This document shows, piece by piece, positions 9,032 through 16,666 of a DNA stretch of 64,000 nucleotides. Both the position numbers and the translations under genes were made by a program. The notes beneath the pieces are model-generated. The model was not told the origin of the DNA. It worked only from the letters and a program-made list of their open reading frames with translations, and searched no databases. This DNA is from Paenibacillus catalpae (GTDB lineage: Bacteria; Bacillota; Bacilli; Paenibacillales; Paenibacillaceae). The stretch spans positions 720,863-784,862 of the forward strand of contig NZ_FOMT01000004.1 in NCBI RefSeq assembly GCF_900112695.1, written 5' to 3'. The stretch's first letter is position 1; every line of letters begins with the position of its first letter.

Positions 9032-9044
9032 GGTCCGGGGTTTT
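9013..9044. terminator. Bidirectional terminator
   Basis: CCCCGG at 9018-9023 pairs with CCGGGG at 9035-9040, with an inner CCTTATAAGG and flanking A4/T4 runs. It serves the membrane-protein gene (+), whose stop codon lies inside it, and the convergent acetyltransferase gene (-). Confidence 0.85.
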
Positions 9045-9056
9045 ACCGCTTCATCA

Positions 9057-9566
9057 TCAGCAGATGCTCTTAAAATAAATCATCGTGGCATCCAATCGGC
9101 CGTCAGCCGATCTCGCAAAGTCCGGAATCCGGCCTGCCAGAGCGTACCCTACTGAACTATACAAAAGATTCGACGGATCACCTTCCCTTGTATCCAGCAC
9201 CAGCAGCGACCGGTTCTCCTTCAGGGCAGCCGCTTCCGCTTCCTGCATCAGCATCCGTCCGATCCCTCTGCGCCTGAACGCCGGATGCGTCATCAGCTTC
9301 GCAATCTCCGCGCGGTGGGAGCCGTTAGCCTTCCCGCATAGCTGCAGCTGAACGGTGGCTGCAATCTGCCCGTCTACTTTGGCTGTGAACAGTAACACAT
9401 CCGGATCCGGAACACTCCTCCAGTAATCCTTCGCTTCCTCCATTGAGAGCGGCGGCAAGAAACCGATAGACGCTCCATCCTTCACCACCTCGATCAGCAG
9501 CTCCGAAAGTTCTTCCAGCGAGGCTTCTAATGACGTTAATTGTTCAATCACAATGGACCCGCCCAT
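9057..9566 (-). CDS. GNAT-family N-acetyltransferase
   Basis: 169 residues of the Gcn5-related acetyltransferase fold. It has beta strands with ATVQLQL, then the acetyl-CoA pyrophosphate-binding loop RRRGIGRMLMQEAE, preceded by EIAKLMTHPAF, and a typical C-terminus (LLVLDTREGDPSNLLYSSVGY). It transfers an acetyl group from acetyl-CoA to an amine; the substrate is unknown. The ATG at 9566 has GGAGGG 8 bases upstream and is preferred over an in-frame upstream start at 9602. It is divergent from a LysR-type regulator at 9687. Confidence 0.88.
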   Translation of the reverse strand: MGGSIVIEQLTSLEASLEELSELLIEVVKDGASIGFLPPLSMEEAKDYWRSVPDPDVLLFTAKVDGQIAATVQLQLCGKANGSHRAEIAKLMTHPAFRRRGIGRMLMQEAEAAALKENRSLLVLDTREGDPSNLLYSSVGYALAGRIPDFARSADGRLDATMIYFKSIC

Positions 9567-9686
9567 GCTTATATCCCTCCATCTCAAATGCTTATAAATC
9601 AATCATAATGGCATGTTTATCATTTGTATAACGAATAATATATGTTACTATAATTCATATTTTCGATGACGAAAGGGACGTTTTGC

Positions 9687-10541
9687 ATGGATTCCTCCCA
9701 ACTTGAAGCGTTTATCGCGATCGCTCAAATTCTTAACTTTACAAAAGCCGCCGAGCATCTTCATATCTCCCAGTCGGCCATAACGGCACGAATTAAAGCG
9801 TTAGAGGCGGCTGTCGGCAAGGAGCTGTTCCAGCGGGATAACCGGAACGTCAGCCTGACACGGGCAGGCATCGCTTTTTACCCTTATGCGGAAAGGATGC
9901 TGCGACTATTCGAGGAAAGCAAGCTGACGCTGTCGGACAGCTTCGAGCAGTCACTTGTCTTGAGCGGTCCGGGCTCCGTCTGGCATTACTGGTATTTGCC
10001 GCGTATTCTCGCCTTTAGACGTGACAACCCGCAGGTTGCCGTAAAATTCTTAAGCAATATTGACCCGGGCTATATGATCCGCGATCTTCTGCTCGATGGC
10101 ATGGTGCATCTCTCCATTAAGTTTGATCCGCCCGAGCATCCGAAGGTAATCAGGCAGCTGCTGTTCGAGGATGAGATCCTCCTCGTGTCCAGGCAGCCAA
10201 GAGCTCGTAAGGTGGAGAAGGAAGATTTCCGGTCAGCGGATTACTGCCACAATGTGTGGGGGTCATCTTTTCCCGAATGGTTCGCCGAGCTGGTTGGCCC
10301 CGGCTATGTTCCCGCCCTGGAGACGGATCATTCCACCATCATGCTGACGATCCTTCTGCAAGGAGAAGGATTTGGCTTTCTGCCCCGCTCTATTGCACAG
10401 CCTCATCTGGATTCGCATAGCTTGTTTGAGCTGCCATGTGCCTTCGATATGCCGTCCATCCGGGCATACGCAACGTACTTAACCGACCAGCAGCATCAGG
10501 GCAGCGTTCAGCTTGGTCTCAAGCTGCTCGGTCTTTCTTGA
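9687..10541 (+). CDS. LysR-family transcription regulator
   Basis: 284 residues. The N-terminal winged helix-turn-helix is clear (LEAFIAIAQILNFTKAAEHLHISQSAITARIKALEAAVG), followed by an effector-binding domain of the periplasmic-binding fold. Such proteins bind T-N11-A boxes and often control a divergent neighbour, here the GNAT gene at 9057-9566. The DUF302 gene begins about 80 bases downstream and may be cotranscribed. The start at 9687 is preferred because the LysR homology begins there; an in-frame ATG at 9666 also exists. Confidence 0.9.
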   Translation: MDSSQLEAFIAIAQILNFTKAAEHLHISQSAITARIKALEAAVGKELFQRDNRNVSLTRAGIAFYPYAERMLRLFEESKLTLSDSFEQSLVLSGPGSVWHYWYLPRILAFRRDNPQVAVKFLSNIDPGYMIRDLLLDGMVHLSIKFDPPEHPKVIRQLLFEDEILLVSRQPRARKVEKEDFRSADYCHNVWGSSFPEWFAELVGPGYVPALETDHSTIMLTILLQGEGFGFLPRSIAQPHLDSHSLFELPCAFDMPSIRAYATYLTDQQHQGSVQLGLKLLGLS

Positions 10542-10621
10542 TACAAGTGTCATATGAGCTCTACTATTCTCATACAATTATTTTGCTGACTCCTTATCCG
10601 ATTACAAAGGGAGGATCGCGG

Positions 10622-11134
10622 ATGAGACACGGGGAGCCAATAACGGCTGGTTATGCGATGATCGTAAGAGAAGATATACCGACAGGACTACGCTATGAAG
10701 CGCTTGTTGCCGCATTCGAACGACAGATGGGAAGATTAGAGCCTGAGCTCGCAAGACAGCTTGTCCAGCAGCAGGCGACTTGGGAACAAGTACAGGCTGC
10801 CGTCAAGCAGGCGGAAGGCCCGCATGGGCTGATGATTTTGTCGGAAGTAAACCAGGGGGAGCTCCTGTCCCTTCATAACGGCATTAAGCAAAGCCGTCTC
10901 TATCTGGTCGGCAATCCGCTTATCGCTGAACCCATCCTTGCAATTGACCGAAGAGCCAGCCTGTACGTTCCGTTCCGGGTCACCCTGTACGATGACGGCA
11001 GCCCGCATGGCGCCTTTATCTCCTTTGACCGGCCCTCTTCATTCCTTGGCGCTCTCCACCAGCCGGCCCTTGCACCGTTTGGACAGCTGCTGGATGCCAA
11101 GATCTACAGCGTCGTGCGCTCGATCCTCATGTAA
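10622..11134 (+). CDS. DUF302-family protein
   Basis: 170 residues; GGGAGG lies 7 bases before the ATG. The segment LYLVGNPLIAEPILAIDRRASLYVPFRVTLYDDG matches the DUF302 core, whose members have the pattern GNP...P..A....P.R.L.Y.D and are thought to bind a small molecule or metal. The protein is longer than a minimal DUF302 domain because of an N-terminal helical part rich in Gln and Glu (about residues 25-65). No signal peptide is seen. It lies downstream of a LysR regulator on the same strand. Confidence 0.75.
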   Translation: MRHGEPITAGYAMIVREDIPTGLRYEALVAAFERQMGRLEPELARQLVQQQATWEQVQAAVKQAEGPHGLMILSEVNQGELLSLHNGIKQSRLYLVGNPLIAEPILAIDRRASLYVPFRVTLYDDGSPHGAFISFDRPSSFLGALHQPALAPFGQLLDAKIYSVVRSILM

Positions 11135-11145
11135 CGATATAAACC

Positions 11146-11184
11146 AAGAAGGAGGACACTGCATTACGCAGTGCCCTCCTTCTT
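11146..11184. terminator. Bidirectional terminator
   Basis: A 17-bp stem with one mismatch (11146-11162 and 11168-11184) around a 5-base loop lies between the convergent DUF302 and DoxX genes and ends in TCTTTT on the plus strand. Confidence 0.88.
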
Positions 11185-11195
11185 TTGACGGCCGA

Positions 11196-11549
11196 TTAGA
11201 AACGGCCAATGGCTACAAATATAGCGATCGCGAGCATAATGACGTTCATTCCGATGCTGCCGTATTCAGCGCGTCTTGCATGAAATATGGCTGCAAAAAG
11301 CATGATGACTGCGATTCCAAGCGCAGCAATTGGTGTCAGGACAGGCGCTAGGTCCGTTGCCCACGGGAGAATTAAACCTAGTCCGCCAAGCAGTTCCGAC
11401 AGGCCGATAAAAACGACAAGACCTTTCGAAGCATCCTTCGCCCACGGCATCGTTGATCTTACTTTATCAGGCTGGAAGGTTTTCATCACACCCGCCGGGA
11501 TAAACATTAAAGCTAACAGCACCTGTGCAGCCCATAATGCCATATTCAT
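11196..11549 (-). CDS. DoxX-family membrane protein
   Basis: 117 residues, four predicted membrane segments and the DoxX-like features FIPAGVMKTF near the N-terminus and GLSELLGGLGLILPW in the middle. Members of this family (for example Bacillus CatD) are small quinone- or thiol-stress-linked membrane proteins. The ATG at 11549 has AAGGAGG 7 bases upstream; an in-frame upstream extension to 11720 runs into the divergent regulator gene and is rejected. It is divergent from an HxlR-type regulator, an arrangement known from redox-sensing YodB/CatR systems. Confidence 0.88.
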   Translation of the reverse strand: MNMALWAAQVLLALMFIPAGVMKTFQPDKVRSTMPWAKDASKGLVVFIGLSELLGGLGLILPWATDLAPVLTPIAALGIAVIMLFAAIFHARRAEYGSIGMNVIMLAIAIFVAIGRF

Positions 11550-11686
11550 TGATTTGACCTCCTTGATTACGTCTTGTTTATAGCGATATAATAAACCCAA
11601 GGGTTTGAATGCGGAAGTAGGCACATCAAATAAACCTAGTATCCAAAAAGATACCTTAAGCCCCGTCTGGGATTGGAGGATGTAAC
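11550..11686. promoter_or_regulatory. Divergent DoxX/HxlR promoter region with inverted repeats
   Basis: Two inverted repeats lie in this 137-base gap: AAACCC-AA-GGGTTT at 11593-11606, and GTATC at 11639-11643 pairing with GATAC at 11650-11654. HxlR-type regulators bind short inverted repeats between themselves and their targets, so both are candidate operators (inference). Confidence 0.45.
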
Positions 11687-12055
11687 GTGGAGGAAAGCTG
11701 CAGCACGGTTGAGACCGCATTAGAGATTCTGGTCGGAAAGTGGAAGCCCGTCATTTTATATCACCTCTTCACAAGCGGTACGATGAGATTCAGTGAACTG
11801 CAAAGGGCATTGCCGAATATTACGAAAAAAATGTTGACCTCCCAATTAAGGGAATTAGAATACCACGATATCGTGCACCGGAAAATTTATATGCAGATCC
11901 CTCCAAAGGTCGAATATTCCATTACGGAATACGGACTAAAAATGGGCCCTCTCTTGCAGGCCATGAATGACTGGGGTACCTCTCATATGCAGCATTTAAA
12001 TGAGTTGTACGGGGATGACCGGAAGGTACAGGCGCTGGAAGCAATTCAGGATTAA
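11687..12055 (+). CDS. HxlR/YodB-family transcription regulator
   Basis: 122-residue winged-helix protein with the HxlR signature: an early cysteine (Cys4), then ALEILVGKWKPVILYHL, the helix-turn-helix FSELQRALPNITKKMLTSQLRELE and the wing. In YodB, CatR and HypR an N-terminal cysteine next to this helix senses quinones, diamide or hypochlorite; Cys4 here is in the matching place, so redox sensing is likely but not shown. The start is a GTG with TTGGAGG 7 bases upstream. Divergent from the DoxX gene, which it probably represses. Confidence 0.92.
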   Translation: MEESCSTVETALEILVGKWKPVILYHLFTSGTMRFSELQRALPNITKKMLTSQLRELEYHDIVHRKIYMQIPPKVEYSITEYGLKMGPLLQAMNDWGTSHMQHLNELYGDDRKVQALEAIQD

Positions 12056-12082
12056 CCAGGATCAATCAATAAGCTGAAATAG

Positions 12083-12111
12083 AAAAATCCCCACGCGAGT
12101 GGGGATTTTTT
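12083..12111. terminator. Bidirectional terminator
   Basis: Stem AAAAATCCCCAC (12083-12094), loop GCGA and the complementary strand to 12110, between the convergent HxlR and MFS genes. Confidence 0.92.
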
Positions 12112-12117
12112 GGCGTA

Positions 12118-13371
12118 TTAAGCGACATTCGCTTTCTGATGATAGGAGGCCTGCTTGGCCCGCGGACGATGATGCAGCAGGTAGTAACCGCCGGCACAGA
12201 TAAGCGTAACGATTCCCGCCGCAAGGTACATCATCCGATAATCGGAGATCGAAGCGATCATGCCCATGAAATACGAGCCGAGCCCGTAACCAAGGTCAAA
12301 CATGAGGAAAAAGGTTCCGTTCGCACTGCCCCGCCGGTGTTCAGGCGACAGCTTGATGGCAAGCGTCTGGAAGCACGGCAGCAAGGCACCGTATCCGATC
12401 CCCATAATAACACCAGCAAACAGTACCATAGCTGCAGAATGCGCCTGACTGAGCAGGAACATGCCAACAGCAAACAAGCCAATCCCCGGATAATACAGGT
12501 AATGCTCCTTATAACGGTCGAACACCTTGCCGATAACAGGCCGGAAGGCAACAATCATAACCGCAAACACCATGAAGAACGTCCCCGTCACTTGAGACTG
12601 GTGAATTTCTTCGGTGAACGATGCCATAAAGCTGGATAAAGAGCTGTAGGCAAAAGAAAGAATAAAACCAACCAGCGAGATCGGCAGTGCAGCGGGCTCA
12701 ACGAAGCTGCTCAGGCGCCATCCCTTCTTCACCGGCTGGGATGCGGCAAGCTCTGCTGCAGCGTCAGCAGTTTGAGCTTCAGCGGACTCCGGTCCTTTAT
12801 CCCGCGGCATGCGAAGTCCAACCGCAAACGCCAGAGACAGGGCCGCAATGATACAAATCGCAAGCAGCAGCACGTTGATGTTCTTATCCTTCCATAGGAA
12901 GAGTCCAAGCGCGGGTCCAACGACCATCGCAATACTCATGAACATCGTATAATAGCCCATCCCTTCCCCTTGCCGGGAGCCGGGAACAATCGTAGCGGCA
13001 ACGGTACTCATCGCTGTTGAAGCGATGGCATAGCTCATGCCGTGAATGAAGCGGATGATAAGGAATAGAATAATCCCTTTGGTCCCGAAATAACACAGAC
13101 AAGCGAGGAGGAAAATAATCATCCCGATAACCGCCATTTTTCTTTTGCCGAAGCGGTCGACCCACTGGCCGGAGAAAGGCCGGATCAGCACGCCGCCAAG
13201 CACATAAATCGTAATGACCAGCCCCATCTGCTGTTGGTTGCCGTGCAGACTATCCCGGACATACAGCGGAAAGGCCGTCGTCAGCACATAAAAGGTCAAG
13301 AACATAAAAAAACTGCTCACGCAAATAATGACGAAGTTTCTCGTCCAAATTTTCTCTCTAAGCAAGGTCAA
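12118..13371 (-). CDS. MFS efflux transporter
   Basis: About 417 residues with 12 hydrophobic segments of the major facilitator superfamily. The A-like loop motif VLGGVLIRPFSGQWVDRFGKRKM after TM2 and its repeat RPVIGKVFDRY in the second half fit drug/H+ antiporters. I prefer a TTG start at 13371 (GGAGAGCG just upstream, giving MTLLREKIWTRNF); an in-frame ATG at 13413 would add 14 residues but overlaps the promoter and lacks a ribosome binding site. The central loop is rich in Glu and Ala. Divergent from a LysR-type regulator, its probable controller. The substrate is unknown. Confidence 0.85.
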   Translation of the reverse strand: MTLLREKIWTRNFVIICVSSFFMFLTFYVLTTAFPLYVRDSLHGNQQQMGLVITIYVLGGVLIRPFSGQWVDRFGKRKMAVIGMIIFLLACLCYFGTKGIILFLIIRFIHGMSYAIASTAMSTVAATIVPGSRQGEGMGYYTMFMSIAMVVGPALGLFLWKDKNINVLLLAICIIAALSLAFAVGLRMPRDKGPESAEAQTADAAAELAASQPVKKGWRLSSFVEPAALPISLVGFILSFAYSSLSSFMASFTEEIHQSQVTGTFFMVFAVMIVAFRPVIGKVFDRYKEHYLYYPGIGLFAVGMFLLSQAHSAAMVLFAGVIMGIGYGALLPCFQTLAIKLSPEHRRGSANGTFFLMFDLGYGLGSYFMGMIASISDYRMMYLAAGIVTLICAGGYYLLHHRPRAKQASYHQKANVA

Positions 13372-13410
13372 CGCTCTCCAATCCCGAATGAAACTTTCTA
13401 TATGTTGAAT

Positions 13411-13457
13411 CATTATAAAATTAGAAATTCATAAAGTATAATACTTATTTTATAATG
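13411..13457. promoter_or_regulatory. Mirror-symmetric divergent promoter of MFS and LysR genes
   Basis: Perfect 11-bp inverted arms CATTATAAAAT (13411-13421) and ATTTTATAATG (13447-13457). Each arm contains a TATAAT -10 box pointing outwards (13451-13456 on +, 13417-13412 on -). Between them lies AAGTAT-A-ATACTT (13434-13446), a candidate LysR binding site. Confidence 0.6.
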
Positions 13458-13497
13458 AATTCATCATATGAAAGTTATATAGAGGAGCGTAACCCGC

Positions 13498-14382
13498 ATG
13501 GAATTTCTCCAGTTGAAATATTTTCAGGCCGTCGCCCGGCATGAGCATATTACGAAAGCCGCCAAGGAGCTGAACGTCTCGCAGCCCTCGCTCAGCAACT
13601 CCATCAACCGTTTAGAGAAGCGGCTTGGCGTCCCTCTCTTCGAGCGGCAGGGCAGGCATGTGAAGCTGAATGCTTTCGGCAAAACCTATCTTCGCCGCGT
13701 CGAACGCGCCTTTCTCGAGCTCGAAGAGGGCGAACGGGAAATAACGGATATGGCCGGGCTGGAGCATGGTACCGTCTCGATCTCCGTTACGCTGCCCTAT
13801 GTGCTGCCCATGATGCTGAAGGAATTTCTGACGCTGCATCCGCATATCCGGATCATACAACGGCAGCTGGGCTCCGTCTTGGAGATGCGAAGCGAGCTGG
13901 AGAACGCCGATATCGACTTCTGCATCTCCACGACCCAAATTAACGGACCGGACATCGAGTGGCTGACTCTTGCCGAGGAAGAGCTGTGCTTGACGGTGCC
14001 CAAGGGGCATCGCTTTGCCTCGCGGGAGAGCATCTCTTTAATTGAAGCAGAGGACGAGCCGTTCATCGCGCTCTCCTCCCGCTCCAACTTTCGCGAAATA
14101 ACGGACGGCTTCTGCCGGAAAGCCGGCTTCGAGCCCCATGTTGCCTTCGAGCTCGAGGAGGTCAGCTCCATTCAGACACTGGTCGAGATGGGTCTTGGAA
14201 TTACCTTCACCCTTCCGCTGTCACTGGGCAATCGGGCATCCAGCCCCGGTACCGTGCAGCTTAAGATCACCGATCCCACCTGCCGCCGCACCTTCGGCAT
14301 CGCCTGGAACCGGAAGCATTACCTGTCTCAGGCTGCCGTCCATTTCCGCGACTTTGCGATCAGCTTCTTCGGAAAGCTGTAG
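13498..14382 (+). CDS. LysR-family transcription regulator
   Basis: 294 residues. N-terminal helix-turn-helix (FLQLKYFQAVARHEHITKAAKELNVSQPSLSNSINRLEKRLG) and C-terminal effector-binding domain, full length for the family. It probably controls the divergent MFS gene through the palindromic intergenic DNA. AGAGGAG lies 10 bases before the ATG. Downstream is a palindrome array. Confidence 0.92.
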   Translation: MEFLQLKYFQAVARHEHITKAAKELNVSQPSLSNSINRLEKRLGVPLFERQGRHVKLNAFGKTYLRRVERAFLELEEGEREITDMAGLEHGTVSISVTLPYVLPMMLKEFLTLHPHIRIIQRQLGSVLEMRSELENADIDFCISTTQINGPDIEWLTLAEEELCLTVPKGHRFASRESISLIEAEDEPFIALSSRSNFREITDGFCRKAGFEPHVAFELEEVSSIQTLVEMGLGITFTLPLSLGNRASSPGTVQLKITDPTCRRTFGIAWNRKHYLSQAAVHFRDFAISFFGKL

Positions 14383-14398
14383 CCCCGCCGCCGCTGCT

Positions 14399-14722
14399 TT
14401 AAGGTCCCCAAGGGTCCTTAAAGTCACTTCTGGCCAGTGATCTCCTGCATTTAAGGCCCTTTAGGGACCTTATTAGTCAATCAACAGCTGAGACTTGGCA
14501 TGTTTGTCCGCCTCCAACCTGCTTTAAGGTCCCCAAGGGACCTTATCGTCTCTTCTAGCCAGTGATCTCCTGCATTTAAGGCCCTTTAGGGACCTTATTA
14601 GTCAATCAACAGCTGAGACTTGGCATGTTTGTCCGCCTCCAACCTGCTTTAAGGTCCCCAAGGGACCTTATCGTCTCTTCTGACCAGTGATTTTCTGCAC
14701 TTAAGGCCCTTTAGGGACCATA
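14399..14722. repeat. Second tandem array of paired palindromes (six copies)
   Basis: Palindromes start at 14399, 14451, 14524, 14576, 14649 and 14701, with intervals 52, 73, 52, 73, 52. The first member of each pair has arms TTAAGGTCCC around CAA; the second has TTAAGGCCC around TTTA with GGGACC in the right arm. The tandem unit is exactly 125 bp and its spacers are almost identical between units (CAGTGATCTCCTGCAT; TCAATCAACAGCTGAGAC). The spacers differ from those of the array at 3121-3442, but the geometry is the same. The last copy is degraded (GGGACCAT). Confidence 0.93.
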
Positions 14723-14991
14723 TCTTCGTCTGCCCGCACCATACGTTGGATCGGCTCCAGTAGATTTGCTCCCTCCTGATGCTTCATGGCCTCTACGCTG
14801 GATCTTATCCAGCATAATCTTTCAAAAAGAAGGTTACTGGGGCTATTCGTGCTTGTTTTCCTGCATCTACTCCAACGTAGTCACAATTGGATCTCCTTGG
14901 TACGGCGGCTCATACACACAATAATGCGTGCTTTATTGCCGTTTTCTTCGATGATCGCGCGCTTAGATAAGCGCTTCTCTATAGAAAAATA
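14723..14991. other. Intergenic stretch without recognisable gene
   Basis: About 270 bases between the palindrome array and a minus-strand terminator. A short plus-strand reading frame here has no ribosome binding site and no recognisable content. It may be further decayed sequence, but I could not identify any parent gene. Confidence 0.4.
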
Positions 14992-15016
14992 TAAAAAGCC
15001 CTCAATAATGAGGGCT
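14992..15016 (-). terminator. Terminator left behind after gene decay
   Basis: AGCCCTCA (14997-15004), loop ATAA and TGAGGGCT (15009-15016). On the minus strand it ends in TTTTTATA. The only minus-strand sequences that could use it are the two gene remnants to its right. Confidence 0.8.
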
Positions 15017-15055
15017 CCGATCTAACGCCGGTATGCGCGGCTGCGCAATTGGGAT

Positions 15056-15228
15056 TTAGACGGCATAGCTGATAATGAACCGCCAAGGCTGCGTCATGTG
15101 ATAATTCGAGGCACCCACCCTGCATCAAGCAGCCCCAGCTCCAGCTCCAACACTAGATCAACCGGCACATCCTTCGGTTCAAAACGCGGCACCGAACGCC
15201 GTTTTCGTATAAGCTGAACTAACTCCAG
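15056..15228 (-). pseudogene. Nitroreductase N-terminal remnant, frameshifted
   Basis: Reading the minus strand from 15228, one frame gives ELVQLIRKRRSVPRFEPKDV, the hallmark N-terminus of FMN-dependent nitroreductases (LI..RRS.R.F). It then runs to a premature stop. The next frame gives NYHMTQPWRFIISYAV and a stop at 15056, matching the APNHHMTQPWRF segment of YdjA/YfkO-like members. At least one frameshift separates the two, and the remaining two thirds of the gene is absent. This is a relic with no expected function. Confidence 0.65.
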
Positions 15229-15239
15229 CCATACCCTTC

Positions 15240-15527
15240 CTAGCTCCGCAATATAAATCGCAGCATATCGCTAATCATGGGATGGACAACCGATACATGC
15301 CCTTCCCCTTCAAACAACCGGTACCTGTGCCGCAGGCCGTCTGCCTGATACGGTTCGACCAGCTCGTTCAGCTGTTTCGAATCCGCAACCATATTAGGCT
15401 TCTCATCCGGGCCCACGCCACTATACAGCGAGATATCGTGCAGCTTGCCGGTCTGCTGCAGCCGCTGCAAGGATTCCGGAAGACGGCTTCCCTGCGTGCA
15501 TTCGTCTAATTCACCCTCACCGTTTTA
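15240..15527 (-). pseudogene. Alpha/beta-hydrolase (siderophore-esterase-like) C-terminal remnant
   Basis: An open minus-strand frame of about 95 codons with no ATG and an in-frame stop just upstream. Its end (RYRLFEGEGHVSVVHPMISDMLRFIL) is the typical C-terminus of the esterase family that includes IroE/Fes-like and YbbA-type hydrolases; GEGHVSV carries the catalytic His. The nucleophile-bearing N-terminal two thirds is missing. It is followed by a nitroreductase relic and a shared terminator. Confidence 0.65.
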
Positions 15528-15589
15528 ACGAAAACAGATGTATGCGAATACATTAAAGTATGATCTCCGTATAGGAAGGGGTTGTCCCC

Positions 15590-16447
15590 ATGAATATTGC
15601 CGTTGCTGTCATCCATGGGATCGGTCAGAGCAGGGAAGATTTTTACGCCGAGTTGGCCAAAAATCTAAGCGCGCAAATGGCTGTCGTCAATCCGGAAGTC
15701 AACTTACATGTAGAGGGTATTTACTGGGGAGATATTGTGAACCGGCTGGAAGCAAAATTATGGAATCGGATTCAGGAGAAAAGGCTCCGCTGGGCCAAAT
15801 GGCTCAGGCTGCGTCCCTTCTTCGTTAACCAACTAGGCGAAGCAATCGCCTATCAGGCTATTCCCCGGGAGTATGATCCGTCCCCCGATGATTATATTTA
15901 CGACGAGATTCACCGGCGTTTCGCCGTCTGTCTGCAGCGTCTGACCGAGAAAGCGGGACAAGATGCTCCGCTCTGCATTATTGCCCACAGCTTGGGTTCA
16001 ATCATTGCCAGCAACTTTTTCTACGATCTACAGAATGGCAAGCTGACAGCCAAAGCTTCAGAGGTCATCGGGGCGAGCAGCTCCGGGCTTGGGCGGGGCG
16101 AGACCCTGACTCATTTGTATACCCTGGGCAGTCCGCTTGCCGTATGGGCTTTGCGGTTTGAGGACTTTGGTGTCCCGATTGCTGTTCCTGCCCCTCCGCT
16201 CCAAGGGCTTGGCATAGGGGAATGGGTGAACTTTTATGATACCGATGATGTAATTGCCTATCCGATCAAGCCATTAAATGATCGATATAAAATGGTCGTT
16301 ACCGAGGATATCGAAGTGAAATGCCCGGGCCTGCTAAGCTGGACGCCAATGTCCCACCGCAAATATTTTCAAACCCCAGCTGTCATTGAACGCATTGTTC
16401 ATTCCTTAAGCACGCTGCAGGTCTATTACGAAGAAGCCCGGCCATAG
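15590..16447 (+). CDS. Alpha/beta-hydrolase-fold protein, lipase-like
   Basis: 285 residues. The N-terminus AVAVIHGIGQS gives the oxyanion-side HG motif, and the nucleophile elbow is AHSLGS with Ser134. Asp in NFYDTDDVIAYP (about residue 222) and a His near the C-terminus (MSHRKYF) could complete the triad. Such stand-alone cytoplasmic hydrolases are often annotated as putative lipases; the true substrate is not known. The start has AAGGGG about 8 bases upstream. It stands alone and ends in its own terminator. Confidence 0.8.
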   Translation: MNIAVAVIHGIGQSREDFYAELAKNLSAQMAVVNPEVNLHVEGIYWGDIVNRLEAKLWNRIQEKRLRWAKWLRLRPFFVNQLGEAIAYQAIPREYDPSPDDYIYDEIHRRFAVCLQRLTEKAGQDAPLCIIAHSLGSIIASNFFYDLQNGKLTAKASEVIGASSSGLGRGETLTHLYTLGSPLAVWALRFEDFGVPIAVPAPPLQGLGIGEWVNFYDTDDVIAYPIKPLNDRYKMVVTEDIEVKCPGLLSWTPMSHRKYFQTPAVIERIVHSLSTLQVYYEEARP

Positions 16448-16458
16448 AGGCCGGGCTT
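16434..16458 (+). terminator. Terminator of the alpha/beta-hydrolase gene
   Basis: AAGCCCGGCC, 5-base loop, GGCCGGGCTT then TATTA. It overlaps the stop codon. Confidence 0.88.
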
Positions 16459-16623
16459 TATTATAGATGCTCTGTTATAACCTACAGCTTAAATTTGCCT
16501 ACCGCTGCTTCGAGCCCGGCTCTCCTGCTCTTCATTTTCCAAATGCCATCCTACAAATTTCCCTAATTTCCCTTAAATTTCGACATACCTGCTCCAATTT
16601 CCTCCATTCGGCGAAAAACAAAC

Positions 16624-16653
16624 ACAGCCACATCCGATATCGGATGTGGCTGT
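16624..16653 (-). terminator. Terminator of the SEC-C gene
   Basis: A perfect 30-bp palindrome (arms ACAGCCACATCCGAT). On the minus strand it is followed by GTTTGTTTTT. Confidence 0.85.
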
Positions 16654-16666
16654 TATAGCTGCTTAA

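Noticed and set aside
14786..15025. 79-residue plus-strand ORF
   Set aside because: No ribosome binding site or similarity that I recognise, and it reads through a minus-strand terminator.
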